This document shows positions 42,479-51,381 of a stretch of 64,000 nt of DNA, in pieces. Both the position numbers and the translations under genes were made by a program. Location: the NCBI GenBank assembly GCA_947631505.1, contig CANRLR010000009.1, positions 1-64,000 on the forward strand, read 5' to 3'. How positions within the stretch are numbered: the stretch's first letter is position 1; each line of letters starts with the position of its first letter. The notes below the pieces were generated by a model that saw only the letters and a program-made list of their open reading frames with translations, had not been told where the DNA came from and made no database searches. The stretch is from an uncultured Lachnospiraceae bacterium. GTDB lineage: Bacteria > Bacillota > Clostridia > Lachnospirales > Lachnospiraceae.

Positions 42479-43186
42479 ATGGAGAAATTCCGCATTAATA
42501 AATATCTGAGTACATGTGGTATATGTTCCCGCAGAGAAGCTGACCGTTTGTTGGAGGCAGGCAGGGTGATTGTAAATGGCAGGCCAGCTGTTATAGGAGA
42601 GCAGGTATGTGAACAGGATGAGATTTTTGTCGAAGGTAAACTGGTACAGGGGGCAAAAAAAGAAATTATTCTTGCTTATCACAAACCGGCAGGAATCGTC
42701 TGTACTACAAGTAAAAAGGATAAAAATAATATTATTGATGCCATTGGATATAAGGAGCGGATATATCCTGTAGGACGATTGGATAAGGATTCTACAGGGC
42801 TGATTCTTTTGACGAACAATGGGGCATTAATGGATGCTGTTTTACGGGGAAGAAATCATCATGAGAAAGAATATATTGTGAGCGTAGATCATCCAGTGAA
42901 GGAAGAAATTTATGATGCTATGGAACAGGGTGTCCCGATTCTGGATACAATAACAAAACCTTGTGTGATAACAAAACGGGAGGATAGAACGTTTCATATT
43001 GTTTTAACACAGGGGCTGAACCGGCAGATTCGACGAATGTGTGAATATTTTGGTTACCGTGTGAGAACCTTAAAAAGGATACGTGTCATGAATATATGGC
43101 TGAATGATCTACCTGAGGGTACATGGCGGGAATTGACAACAGAAGAAATATTAGAATTGAAAAGACAATGTAAATTGGAGAGATGA
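42479..43186 (+). CDS. RluF/RsuA-family pseudouridine synthase
   Basis: 235 aa from the ATG at 42479 (MEKFRINKYLSTCG), with AAGGAG 8-13 nt upstream. An N-terminal S4 domain (RREADRLLEAGRVIVNG) is followed by the catalytic block GRLDKDSTGLILLTNNG containing the conserved Asp, and QGLNRQIRRMCEYFGYRVRTLKRIRV. The last block is like RluF (modifies 23S U2604 region) but the exact target is inferred. Stop overlaps an ATG at 43183 (ATGA). Confidence 0.85.
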   Translation: MEKFRINKYLSTCGICSRREADRLLEAGRVIVNGRPAVIGEQVCEQDEIFVEGKLVQGAKKEIILAYHKPAGIVCTTSKKDKNNIIDAIGYKERIYPVGRLDKDSTGLILLTNNGALMDAVLRGRNHHEKEYIVSVDHPVKEEIYDAMEQGVPILDTITKPCVITKREDRTFHIVLTQGLNRQIRRMCEYFGYRVRTLKRIRVMNIWLNDLPEGTWRELTTEEILELKRQCKLER

Positions 43187-43194
43187 TACGGATT

Positions 43195-45150
43195 ATGAAA
43201 GAGATAGAACGTATAAAAGAGTTAGTGGAACAACTAAATAAAGCAGCTAAAGTTTATTATCAGGGACAGGATGAAATTATGTCCAATTATGAATATGATA
43301 AATATTATGATGAGTTAGTGGAACTGGAGAAGAAGACAGGAATTGTTATGTCATCCAGTCCAACGGTAAATGTGGGATACGAAACATTGAGCGAATTGCC
43401 CAAAGAGGCCCATATTTCACCGATGTTATCTTTGGGAAAGACAAAAGAAGTAGAAGAGCTTGTTTCATGGATCGGGGAAGAAGAGGGACTTCTTTCTATG
43501 AAGTTAGATGGTCTGAGTGTCATAATCACTTATGAAAATGGAGTTCTCACAAAAGCACTTACAAGAGGAAATGGTGAGATTGGCGAAGTGATAACCAATA
43601 ATGCCAGAACCTTTATGAACCTTCCCGCCCGAATTTCCTTTACAGGCAGACTGGTAATCCGGGGGGAGGCCTTGATCCGTTATTCTGATTTTGAAGAACT
43701 GAACCGTCAGACAGCGGAAATCGGAGAAAAATATAAAAACCCCAGAAATTTATGCAGCGGCAGTGTCAGACAGCTGAATAATGAGATAACGGCAAAGCGG
43801 CGGATTCATTTTTTTGTGTATCATATAATTCAGACCGATTATGAGGAGAATTTCAAAAAGAAGAGTGAAGAGCTGGAATGGCTTTCTTCTCTCGGATTTG
43901 ATTTTGTGCCTTATAAGAAAGTAACGAAAGAGACAGTTGCGGACTGTGTATCGGATTTTTCTGAGAAAGTAGCAAAATCTGATTTGCCAAGTGATGGATT
44001 AGTATTGACCTATAACGATATTGCATATAGTGCCACCTTGGGGCGTACTGCCAAATATCCAAGGGATTCTATTGCATTTAAGTGGCAGGATGAACTTGCA
44101 GATACAACATTAAAGGAAATTGAGTGGAGTGCTTCACGGACAGGACTGATTAATCCGGTAGCGGTTTTTGAACCGGTGGAATTGGAGGGAACAACCGTAA
44201 GTCGTGCCAGTGTGCATAATGTCAGTATACTGAAAGAATTGAAATTAGGTATTGGGGATGAAATTTCAGTTTATAAAGCTAATATGATCATTCCGCAGAT
44301 TTATGAAAATAAAACGAAAAGCAATCAATGTGTGATTCCTGAGCATTGTCCGGTATGTGGTGAAGAAACAGAGCTGCTCAATGAAAATGGAACGATTGTA
44401 CTCACTTGTCCGAATCCAGACTGTTATGCAAAAAAAATAAAACATCTCAGTCATTTTGTGAGCCGGGATGCCATGAATATTGATGGATTGTCGGATTCTA
44501 CTTTGGAAAAATTTATAAACATGAACTTACTCCACTCCGTAACCGATCTGTATCGCCTAGAAAAGCATAGGGAAGAACTTATCGAAGTCGAGGGGTTTGG
44601 TGAAAAGTCGTTTGCTAATTTAATGGAGGCACTGGAACAGTCAAAACACACTCCTTTGGCAAATGTTCTGTTCAGTCTTGGAATCAAAGGGGTTGGTTTA
44701 AGCACAGCAAAGCTGATTGTTCGTCAATTTCCGATGGCATTGCCAAAGTATGCTGAACTTACGATAGAAGACCTTGTTACCATTGATGGAATAGGGGAGG
44801 TACTGGCACACTCTTTTGTTGAGTTCTTCCAGAATAAAGAGAATTATGCTGTTGTATGTAGACTAGCGGAAATTCTGGAAACTCCATTGCCGGAAAAGCA
44901 GATGGCAGAGGAATCCTTATCTGGTAAAACTTTTGTTATAACAGGCAGCTTAAATCATTTTGCGAACCGGAAAGAATGTAAGGAAGTAATTGAGAGTCTT
45001 GGTGGGAAAGTGGCAGGTAGTGTCAGTTCCAGAACCACTTATCTCGTGAATAATGATATTCAGTCCATGTCATCCAAAAATAAAAAGGCGAAGGAATTAG
45101 GAATTCCGATTATTACCGAGGATGAACTTCTTTCCATTTTACAAGGTTGA
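43195..45150 (+). CDS. ligA: NAD-dependent DNA ligase
   Basis: 651 aa from the ATG at 43195 (MKEIERIKELVEQ); an ATG at 43183 in the same frame is directly on the GGAGAG and less likely, so the start is uncertain by four codons. Domain Ia YYQGQDEIMSNYEYDKYYDEL, adenylation motif SMKLDGLSVIITYENG, ARTVKYPRDSIAFKW-type block, zinc finger CPVCGEE...CPNPDCYA, helix-hairpin-helix repeats (VEGFGEKSFANLMEALEQS), C-terminal BRCT domain. Joins nicks in replication and repair. Its 3' end overlaps the opposing flippase gene by 38 bp. Confidence 0.93.
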   Translation: MKEIERIKELVEQLNKAAKVYYQGQDEIMSNYEYDKYYDELVELEKKTGIVMSSSPTVNVGYETLSELPKEAHISPMLSLGKTKEVEELVSWIGEEEGLLSMKLDGLSVIITYENGVLTKALTRGNGEIGEVITNNARTFMNLPARISFTGRLVIRGEALIRYSDFEELNRQTAEIGEKYKNPRNLCSGSVRQLNNEITAKRRIHFFVYHIIQTDYEENFKKKSEELEWLSSLGFDFVPYKKVTKETVADCVSDFSEKVAKSDLPSDGLVLTYNDIAYSATLGRTAKYPRDSIAFKWQDELADTTLKEIEWSASRTGLINPVAVFEPVELEGTTVSRASVHNVSILKELKLGIGDEISVYKANMIIPQIYENKTKSNQCVIPEHCPVCGEETELLNENGTIVLTCPNPDCYAKKIKHLSHFVSRDAMNIDGLSDSTLEKFINMNLLHSVTDLYRLEKHREELIEVEGFGEKSFANLMEALEQSKHTPLANVLFSLGIKGVGLSTAKLIVRQFPMALPKYAELTIEDLVTIDGIGEVLAHSFVEFFQNKENYAVVCRLAEILETPLPEKQMAEESLSGKTFVITGSLNHFANRKECKEVIESLGGKVAGSVSSRTTYLVNNDIQSMSSKNKKAKELGIPIITEDELLSILQG

Positions 45151-46603
45151 AAAAATTCATATAGAATAAAATGAGCAGAAATGCAGGAATCAGGCAGACA
45201 AAGGGAACGAAAGAATGGGAGAAGTATCCGGTCAGCCAGATTCCTGCTATTTTTGCCAAATAAAGGATACCCGCACAGAAAATATACGGCCATACAAAAT
45301 GATTCATTAAATGAAATTGAATAGAATAATTTCGTATCAGGTAACTGCCATCTAACAGACAAAGGAAAATCTGGCTGAATATCATTCCAAGAAGATAACC
45401 ATAAATTCCCTGACGGGGAGTAATTACAAGTAAAAAGAAGATGCGTACCGACAGACCAAGTACACTATTCAAAAACGTCACTGCCGTTTTTCCTAGACCA
45501 TTTATAATACTATTGAAGGTAGTAGATACATACAAAAAAGGGCACAAAAAGGCAAGAGCGGTTAATAATTTCCCCGCATTTTCACTGTGGAAAACAGTTG
45601 TGCCAATAAGAACTCCGAAATTTAGAAAAACTGTGCTTGTCAGAACGCCAAGAAGAAGGGAATAGCGTATGGTTACAGATGTTGTTCTTTGTACTTCATG
45701 AAACGCTCCCTTTCCGGCAGCATGTGAAATGGCAGGGAGCAAAAGAACACTTAAGGAATTTGTAATTGTTCCCGGAAACATAATAAAGGGAATAACAACA
45801 CCTGTCAGAATTCCAAAGATAGCAAGTGCATGTTCATGATTATAACCGTACCTCATAAGCATGGCAGGAATCAATACCGACTCAATACTTCCTAGTAATG
45901 CCAAAATTAATTTATTTGCCGTAAGCGGAACAGATAAGGAAAAGAGTCTTTTCATACCTGAAAATATATGATACGTATTGGTGTCTTTTTTTGCTACGCT
46001 CCTTTTCACATGATAAATGTTAAAAAGATTGGAAGCTAATTCTCCCAGCACAAGTCCCCATACGGCTATATGAGTAGAGAGTGTGCCATGAAGAACAAGC
46101 AGGGAAAAAAGAAAAACAAAACTGACCCGCACTAATTGTTCAATAATCTGCGTTATGGCAGGAATTTTGGCATTGCTGATTCCATAAAAATAACCGTTAA
46201 TAATAGAAGTAATACCACAAAATGGAAAAATGACGGAAAGGATTCGTAAAAGTGGAATGGTTTCTTTTGTTCCAAGGAAGGAAACGGCAATGAAAGGTGC
46301 AAAGTGATACAACAAAAAGGTTAATGGAATGGAAAAAAGGAGAGATAAGAAAAGACCGCTTTTCAACAGGCGGCTGTGATTCTCCTTTTTTTCATGCGAT
46401 ATCATCTGTGAAACGGCTGTTTGAATCCCGGCAGCATAGATGGTAAAACAAATAGAATAAACTGGAAATATCAATTGATAGATTCCTAGTTTTGTTTCTC
46501 CTAATGAGCCGGCAAGGAAAATACGATAGACAAAACCGATTAGACGGGTAACAATGCCAGCGGCTGTTAAAATAATGGTGCCCTTTAATAGTTGATTTTT
46601 CAA
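45113..46603 (-). CDS. SpoVB/MurJ-like polysaccharide flippase
   Basis: 496 aa, about 14 membrane helices. The N-terminus (MKNQLLKGTIILTAAGIVTRLIGFVYRIFLAG...GIYQLIFPVYSICFTIYAAGIQTAVS) is typical of stage V sporulation protein B in the MOP exporter superfamily, which move lipid-linked wall precursors or polysaccharide units. Whether it is sporulation-specific or a general flippase cannot be read here. It converges on ligA. Confidence 0.82.
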   Translation of the reverse strand: MKNQLLKGTIILTAAGIVTRLIGFVYRIFLAGSLGETKLGIYQLIFPVYSICFTIYAAGIQTAVSQMISHEKKENHSRLLKSGLFLSLLFSIPLTFLLYHFAPFIAVSFLGTKETIPLLRILSVIFPFCGITSIINGYFYGISNAKIPAITQIIEQLVRVSFVFLFSLLVLHGTLSTHIAVWGLVLGELASNLFNIYHVKRSVAKKDTNTYHIFSGMKRLFSLSVPLTANKLILALLGSIESVLIPAMLMRYGYNHEHALAIFGILTGVVIPFIMFPGTITNSLSVLLLPAISHAAGKGAFHEVQRTTSVTIRYSLLLGVLTSTVFLNFGVLIGTTVFHSENAGKLLTALAFLCPFLYVSTTFNSIINGLGKTAVTFLNSVLGLSVRIFFLLVITPRQGIYGYLLGMIFSQIFLCLLDGSYLIRNYSIQFHLMNHFVWPYIFCAGILYLAKIAGIWLTGYFSHSFVPFVCLIPAFLLILFYMNFFNLVKWKEVHPR

Positions 46604-46718
46604 ATTATTCTCCTGTTTTTTTTACAGTTTATGAAACAATACTTGAAAAAATGTTGTGTTTCCTATGATTTTATAGTATTATATATATGTATATTTGTGC
46701 AAAAAAGGGGCGAATGAC

Positions 46719-49289
46719 TTGTTATTGAGAAGAAATTTGTTGACAATCCTATCTTCAGTTATATTTGTGCTTGTCTTTGGTATCGGTTTTTTAGAAGTTG
46801 CACAACTTGCTGTTTTAGAAACAACGAATCGTAATATTATCGCATGTATCTTTGTTTTAGGAATTGCGATTTATTTAATTGTGGCTTTTTTTGTAAAAGA
46901 AGGCCGTTATTGCGATTTTTTTCAGGAAAGCAGTGTTTTTTCCAATCTCTTGGAAGGATTTTTGGTTCTGTTTGTCTGTGGAACAATGTTCTTTCTTACT
47001 ATGGAGAGGGGAAACGATAATGCACTGTTAATTGTAATCATGTTATTGAGTATATATACTTGTGCAAGGCTCTTAGGAGGAAGATTATGTGGAAGCTTTG
47101 CTCTTGTGGCAGGATTTTTCTTTATTCTGCACATGGCAAATTATTATTTTGACTCCGAAGAGTATATAAATTGTCTATGCTTTTTAATTCCTTATGCGGC
47201 TTTTCTCTGGATTACCCAATATATAATAAAAATCTTTGCCAAACGGGGATTTATCTTATTCTGCAGTTATGTGTTTTTAGCAGTTCTATTTGCTTTAGCC
47301 GTGTCTGTTAATCCTTTTGTGTGTGTTTTGTTGATTGGTTGTACCTGTTCATTGGTTTTTGGTAAAGTGAAGGAAGAAAACGCATCCAGAATGGCAAACG
47401 GTCCGATTGCTGCTGCTGTTTTTGTTGTATTTACGGCTGGTCTTTTAGTTGGATATAAATATCTCTTAGTGGATTTATCATTGTTTCCATCCTTTGATTT
47501 GGATTCCCGCCTTTTTGAAAATACAGATATTGGAAAAATAGTAGAATACTGTATTATAAAATACACAAGAGCGATGCAATATATTTACCGGCCATTTACA
47601 TTTTCCTTTTTCCCTGCCATTTTGATGTTCTTGGGATGTGTTTCGGGATATTATGCCATTCGTAAAAGAACATCGGGAATCGGACCGCTTTGTCTGACCT
47701 ATATTATTTTGCTTGCATACTATGTATCCTGCAATGAACTGGGAACGCATTTTTACTATTTAACATTCTTTTTACCAGTGTTTACCGCTTATGGTATTTA
47801 TGGTACGCTGTGTTCCGATGAGGCAGTACGAAATGAAGATGTGGTTCCGGAAGAAATACGGCAAAAAAATGAACATGATTATATCCCGGAAGCAGAACCA
47901 GCCATTCCGGAAAATCAAATGGAAGAATCCAAAGCTTTAGCAGAACATCAGCATGAAGAAAAAGCAAAAGAAAATGGATTGGAGGAGTCAATGAAAAAAG
48001 AAAATCAAGAAGATATTTCATTGAATGTAGAACCGGAAGAAATACCGGAGTGGACTATTTCACAGGATTATATTACAAAGATAAAGTCAGCGGAAACTGA
48101 GCTGCCAGAGGAGGAGCCGGTTTTAGAGAATGAATGGCAAACAAATGATGTAGTGGAAGAAGAAGTTCCGATTGCGGTACCAGAAAGTGATGCAATCGTA
48201 AAAAGTAAAGCATATGAAAATGAGCCAGAAGCAACGGTAGAATTATCTGTCGAAGATGTCGATGCTGAAAATACAATTCAGGTCGAAGAATTGGGAAGTG
48301 AGGCACTGAATATTGATAAAGAATATAAAATTGCTTCTCCTGAGATTTTGGAAACAGAGCAGGTAGATGAAGGAAAAAGTGAATCTTATATGCAGGATTT
48401 GGGCAGCCTGAAGGAAAAGGATTTTTTTGATGATTATACCGATACGATAATTCGCACAGATTCAGAAGAGGAAGATGCTCAACTGGATAATTTATTGGAA
48501 CGTTTGGATATTTCTGAAAATATTCGGCGAATGAAGGAAAGTGCTACGGAAGATCTGGCTGATGTAATTGAGAGGGTGGAAGAACGGGAGGAGTTACTAA
48601 CAGCTATTCCGGCAGAGGAAATGAATTACGAAACGGAAAATTTAGTTTATACATTGGATTTGGATAAAGAAGAACCAAAAGTGGAATCCGAACCGGATTT
48701 TGAAGAGCGGGAACCGGCTGGATTTCATTCTCTCCCCAAATATGTAAAACCGGATTTTGATTTTTCTATGGAGTCGTTAGCTCAACCTTTGTCAAATAAT
48801 GAACCCGTTATCAGCGAGTATGACAGGGTACCGACAATTAATGATTTGGAGCGCAAGTGGAGAGAATTGAACGAAACGAATGATCTGCCAAATGAACCGG
48901 TAGTTTCCGAGGAACCGACTAAGGAACCGGTCATAGAACCAGCCAAGGAACCAGTCGTGGAACCGGCTAAGGAACCAGTCATAGAATCAGTCATGGAACC
49001 ATTTACGGAACCGGCTGAAGAACCATTGATAGAGAAATCTATGGAAGAACTTGTGACTGACACACCGTCCGAACAATTCGAGGAGGAAATAAAGGAAGAA
49101 CAGCCGGAAGAAGAAACAGGAAATGGTTTCGCTTATTCGTTAGAAGAAGTTTCAAAAACATTGGAAGAAGTTCCCAGACAGGAAGAAAAGGACCTTTCCG
49201 ATGAACGGAAACCGGTTATTCACAGCGAAGAGGTTGTAAAACGAACGGCTGCTGGTAAACGTTCCTATCACAGAATCACATTGGGATAA
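46719..49289 (+). CDS. Large membrane protein with acidic Glu/Pro-rich cytoplasmic tail, unknown function
   Basis: 856 aa from the TTG at 46719, with AAGGGG 8 nt upstream; a GTG at 46695 lies before that RBS. Residues 1-~365 hold about 11 membrane helices. The remaining ~490 residues are soluble and strongly acidic, with EP-repeats near the C-terminus (KEPVIEPAKEPVVEPAKEP). Just before the repeats is a less repetitive block (YVKPDFDFSMESLAQPL...VPTINDLERKWREL), and the end is basic (KRTAAGKRSYHRITLG). I know no function; a scaffold or polymer-related membrane role is a guess. It is divergent from the flippase. Confidence 0.6.
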   Translation: MLLRRNLLTILSSVIFVLVFGIGFLEVAQLAVLETTNRNIIACIFVLGIAIYLIVAFFVKEGRYCDFFQESSVFSNLLEGFLVLFVCGTMFFLTMERGNDNALLIVIMLLSIYTCARLLGGRLCGSFALVAGFFFILHMANYYFDSEEYINCLCFLIPYAAFLWITQYIIKIFAKRGFILFCSYVFLAVLFALAVSVNPFVCVLLIGCTCSLVFGKVKEENASRMANGPIAAAVFVVFTAGLLVGYKYLLVDLSLFPSFDLDSRLFENTDIGKIVEYCIIKYTRAMQYIYRPFTFSFFPAILMFLGCVSGYYAIRKRTSGIGPLCLTYIILLAYYVSCNELGTHFYYLTFFLPVFTAYGIYGTLCSDEAVRNEDVVPEEIRQKNEHDYIPEAEPAIPENQMEESKALAEHQHEEKAKENGLEESMKKENQEDISLNVEPEEIPEWTISQDYITKIKSAETELPEEEPVLENEWQTNDVVEEEVPIAVPESDAIVKSKAYENEPEATVELSVEDVDAENTIQVEELGSEALNIDKEYKIASPEILETEQVDEGKSESYMQDLGSLKEKDFFDDYTDTIIRTDSEEEDAQLDNLLERLDISENIRRMKESATEDLADVIERVEEREELLTAIPAEEMNYETENLVYTLDLDKEEPKVESEPDFEEREPAGFHSLPKYVKPDFDFSMESLAQPLSNNEPVISEYDRVPTINDLERKWRELNETNDLPNEPVVSEEPTKEPVIEPAKEPVVEPAKEPVIESVMEPFTEPAEEPLIEKSMEELVTDTPSEQFEEEIKEEQPEEETGNGFAYSLEEVSKTLEEVPRQEEKDLSDERKPVIHSEEVVKRTAAGKRSYHRITLG

Positions 49290-49364
49290 GCACCATAATC
49301 TAAATTCCGAATAGATTAAAGTATGGAATGTAATGGTACTAAAATAGATTCGGAGTGGAGAAAT

Positions 49365-50552
49365 ATGGGGGAAACCATTTATCTTGATAATGCAGCTACA
49401 ACGAAACTTTCAGAGGGAGCATTCCAACGGATGCTCCCTTTTTTGCAAACAGAATATGGAAATCCATCCAGTATTTATGATATAGGAGTAAGTAATAAGA
49501 CCGCACTTCAGGAGGCCAGAGAACAAATTGCCGGGGTATTACAATGTAACAGTTCGGAAATTTATTTTACTTCTGGCGGAACAGAAAGTGATAACTGGGC
49601 ATTAATAAAAACAGCCGAAAGCAGACAGGCAGAAGGAAAGCATATTATTACAAGCAAAATTGAACATCATGCGATTCTTCACACATGTGATTATCTGGAG
49701 CAGCGGGGATTTGAAGTAACAAGGCTGGATGTGGATGAGCAGGGAATGATACGAATGGAACAGTTACAGAGAGCATTAAGAAAAGATACCATTTTAGTTT
49801 CTGTCATGACTGCAAATAATGAGATCGGAACCATACAGCCTATTGCAGGAATCGGAAAGATGTTAAAAAATCATCCTGCTTATTTTCATACCGATGCAGT
49901 TCAGGCTTTCGGGCATATTCCAATTATTCCAAAGGAACTGAATATTGATTTGCTCAGTGCCAGTGGACATAAATTTCATGGTCCAAAAGGAATTGGGTTT
50001 TTGTATATGAGAGACGGGATTCATCTGCCTTCTTTTCTGCATGGCGGAAAACAAGAGTCCGGATTCCGGGCAGGGACCGAAAATGTTGCTGCAATTGTTG
50101 GGATGGGGCAGGCTGCTATGGAAGCAGGTAAGGAGATGGGAAGAAGATACGAAAAAATGTCACGGCTTCGGGATTATATGATTTATCGGATACAGAACGA
50201 AATTCCATTCTGTCGTTTGAATGGCAGCCGTACCAAACGCCTTGCCAATAATATTAATATTAGCTTTTCCTTTGTTGAAGGTGAAACGATAGTGATACTG
50301 CTGGATATGGAAGGAATTTGCTGCTCCGGCGGCTCTGCCTGTACTTCCGGCCAGAAAAGTGCATCTCATGTATTAATGGAATTAGGGATTCCGGCGGACT
50401 TAGCAAGAGGTGCCGTACGTTTTACTCTCAATGAAGAAACAACAAAGAAGGAAATTGATTACACAATTGAAAAGTTAAAGGAAGCATTGGAGAAAACAAG
50501 AAAATTAAATGACTCCTATACCTCCTTCTTAAAGTATAATAAAAAGCGATAA
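49365..50552 (+). CDS. NifS-like cysteine desulfurase
   Basis: 395 aa from the ATG at 49365 (MGETIYLDNAATTKLSEG), preceded by GGAGTGGAG. PLP lysine in ASGHKFHGPKG, catalytic cysteine in SGGSACTSGQKSASHVL, and TANNEIGTIQPI are class-V aminotransferase desulfurase marks of the NifS/IscS type. It supplies sulfur for Fe-S clusters or tRNA thiolation; no thiI, mnmA or nifU follows. It ends 1 nt from the converging PHP phosphatase. Confidence 0.88.
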   Translation: MGETIYLDNAATTKLSEGAFQRMLPFLQTEYGNPSSIYDIGVSNKTALQEAREQIAGVLQCNSSEIYFTSGGTESDNWALIKTAESRQAEGKHIITSKIEHHAILHTCDYLEQRGFEVTRLDVDEQGMIRMEQLQRALRKDTILVSVMTANNEIGTIQPIAGIGKMLKNHPAYFHTDAVQAFGHIPIIPKELNIDLLSASGHKFHGPKGIGFLYMRDGIHLPSFLHGGKQESGFRAGTENVAAIVGMGQAAMEAGKEMGRRYEKMSRLRDYMIYRIQNEIPFCRLNGSRTKRLANNINISFSFVEGETIVILLDMEGICCSGGSACTSGQKSASHVLMELGIPADLARGAVRFTLNEETTKKEIDYTIEKLKEALEKTRKLNDSYTSFLKYNKKR

Positions 50553-50553
50553 A

Positions 50554-51381
50554 TTACAGAGAATGTGAGATGGCTTTCCTTTTATGGAACGTATAGTATT
50601 CTTTAAAACCAGCTTGTATCAGAGCCGTTTCAATTACGGAAAAGGAATCGCTTATATAGGCTGGCTTATGGGCATCCGAACCGATTGTTACTGCCTGTCC
50701 TCCTAACTCCCTGTAGAGAGTTAAAATATCAATATGAGGATTGGGCTGGGATGAATGCTTCAACCCAGAAGAATTTACTTCAAGGGCAATATCCTTTCGG
50801 ATAATATAGGTTAGCAGTTCTTCCAAAATATCACGAAATTCCATAGGGGAGTAGGAAAAAGAAGCCGGGGCATAACGCACAATATAGTCTAAATGTCCAA
50901 GTGCATCCATTTTGGAAAATAACAGAATATTATCATATAATTGTTCCAAATAGCGGCGGATACACAGGGAAGGCTCTTTCCCCTCCCAAAAATGGGCATA
51001 ATAAGGATCTTTGCCATCTGTTAAATGTAAGGAACCAATCAGATAATCTAAGTCCGTATCTTCATTTAATTCGTTATTTTTCTTTATAACAGAAGGTATT
51101 GTTTGCAAGCCGCACTCCACCCCTAATAATAAATCTAAGTCTGGATATTGTGATTGTAAGTGGTGAATCACTTTTTTATATTCTGTCCAATTAAATTCAA
51201 AAGGATTTCCGTTATAAATGATTTCAGCGTCCATTTGATTTTTGGGAAACTCATAGTCCATATGGTCGGTAATGCAGAGTCCTTCTAATCCAAGAGCGAT
51301 TGCCTTTTTTACCTGCTCTATCATAGGAGTAGCACTGTCCGTGGAAAAATCACTGTGGATATGGCAGTCATAGGTAATCAT
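50554..51381 (-). CDS. hisK: Histidinol-phosphatase, PHP family
   Basis: 275 aa. Metal-binding start DCHIHSDFSTDS, then LCITDHMDYEF, GVECGLQ, GSLHL, ALGHLDYIVRYA, LEVNSSG and TIGSDAHKPAYI, the full PHP-domain ligand set of HisK/HisJ enzymes. It makes histidinol from histidinol phosphate, the step before HisD, encoded 22 kb away. It overlaps the rqcH stop codon by 4 nt, so it is probably translated with rqcH. Confidence 0.88.
   Translation of the reverse strand: MITYDCHIHSDFSTDSATPMIEQVKKAIALGLEGLCITDHMDYEFPKNQMDAEIIYNGNPFEFNWTEYKKVIHHLQSQYPDLDLLLGVECGLQTIPSVIKKNNELNEDTDLDYLIGSLHLTDGKDPYYAHFWEGKEPSLCIRRYLEQLYDNILLFSKMDALGHLDYIVRYAPASFSYSPMEFRDILEELLTYIIRKDIALEVNSSGLKHSSQPNPHIDILTLYRELGGQAVTIGSDAHKPAYISDSFSVIETALIQAGFKEYYTFHKRKAISHSL

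Noticed and set aside
46640-46690. Promoter for the 46719 gene
   Set aside because: TATAGT/TATTAT-like -10 candidates exist, but the only -35 at proper distance (TTGTGT) is weak; not reported as a feature.
48890-49050. Repetitive DNA that resembles a tandem-repeat array
   Set aside because: It encodes the KEPVIEPA-type repeats of the acidic tail in frame; protein low complexity rather than a CRISPR or minisatellite element.
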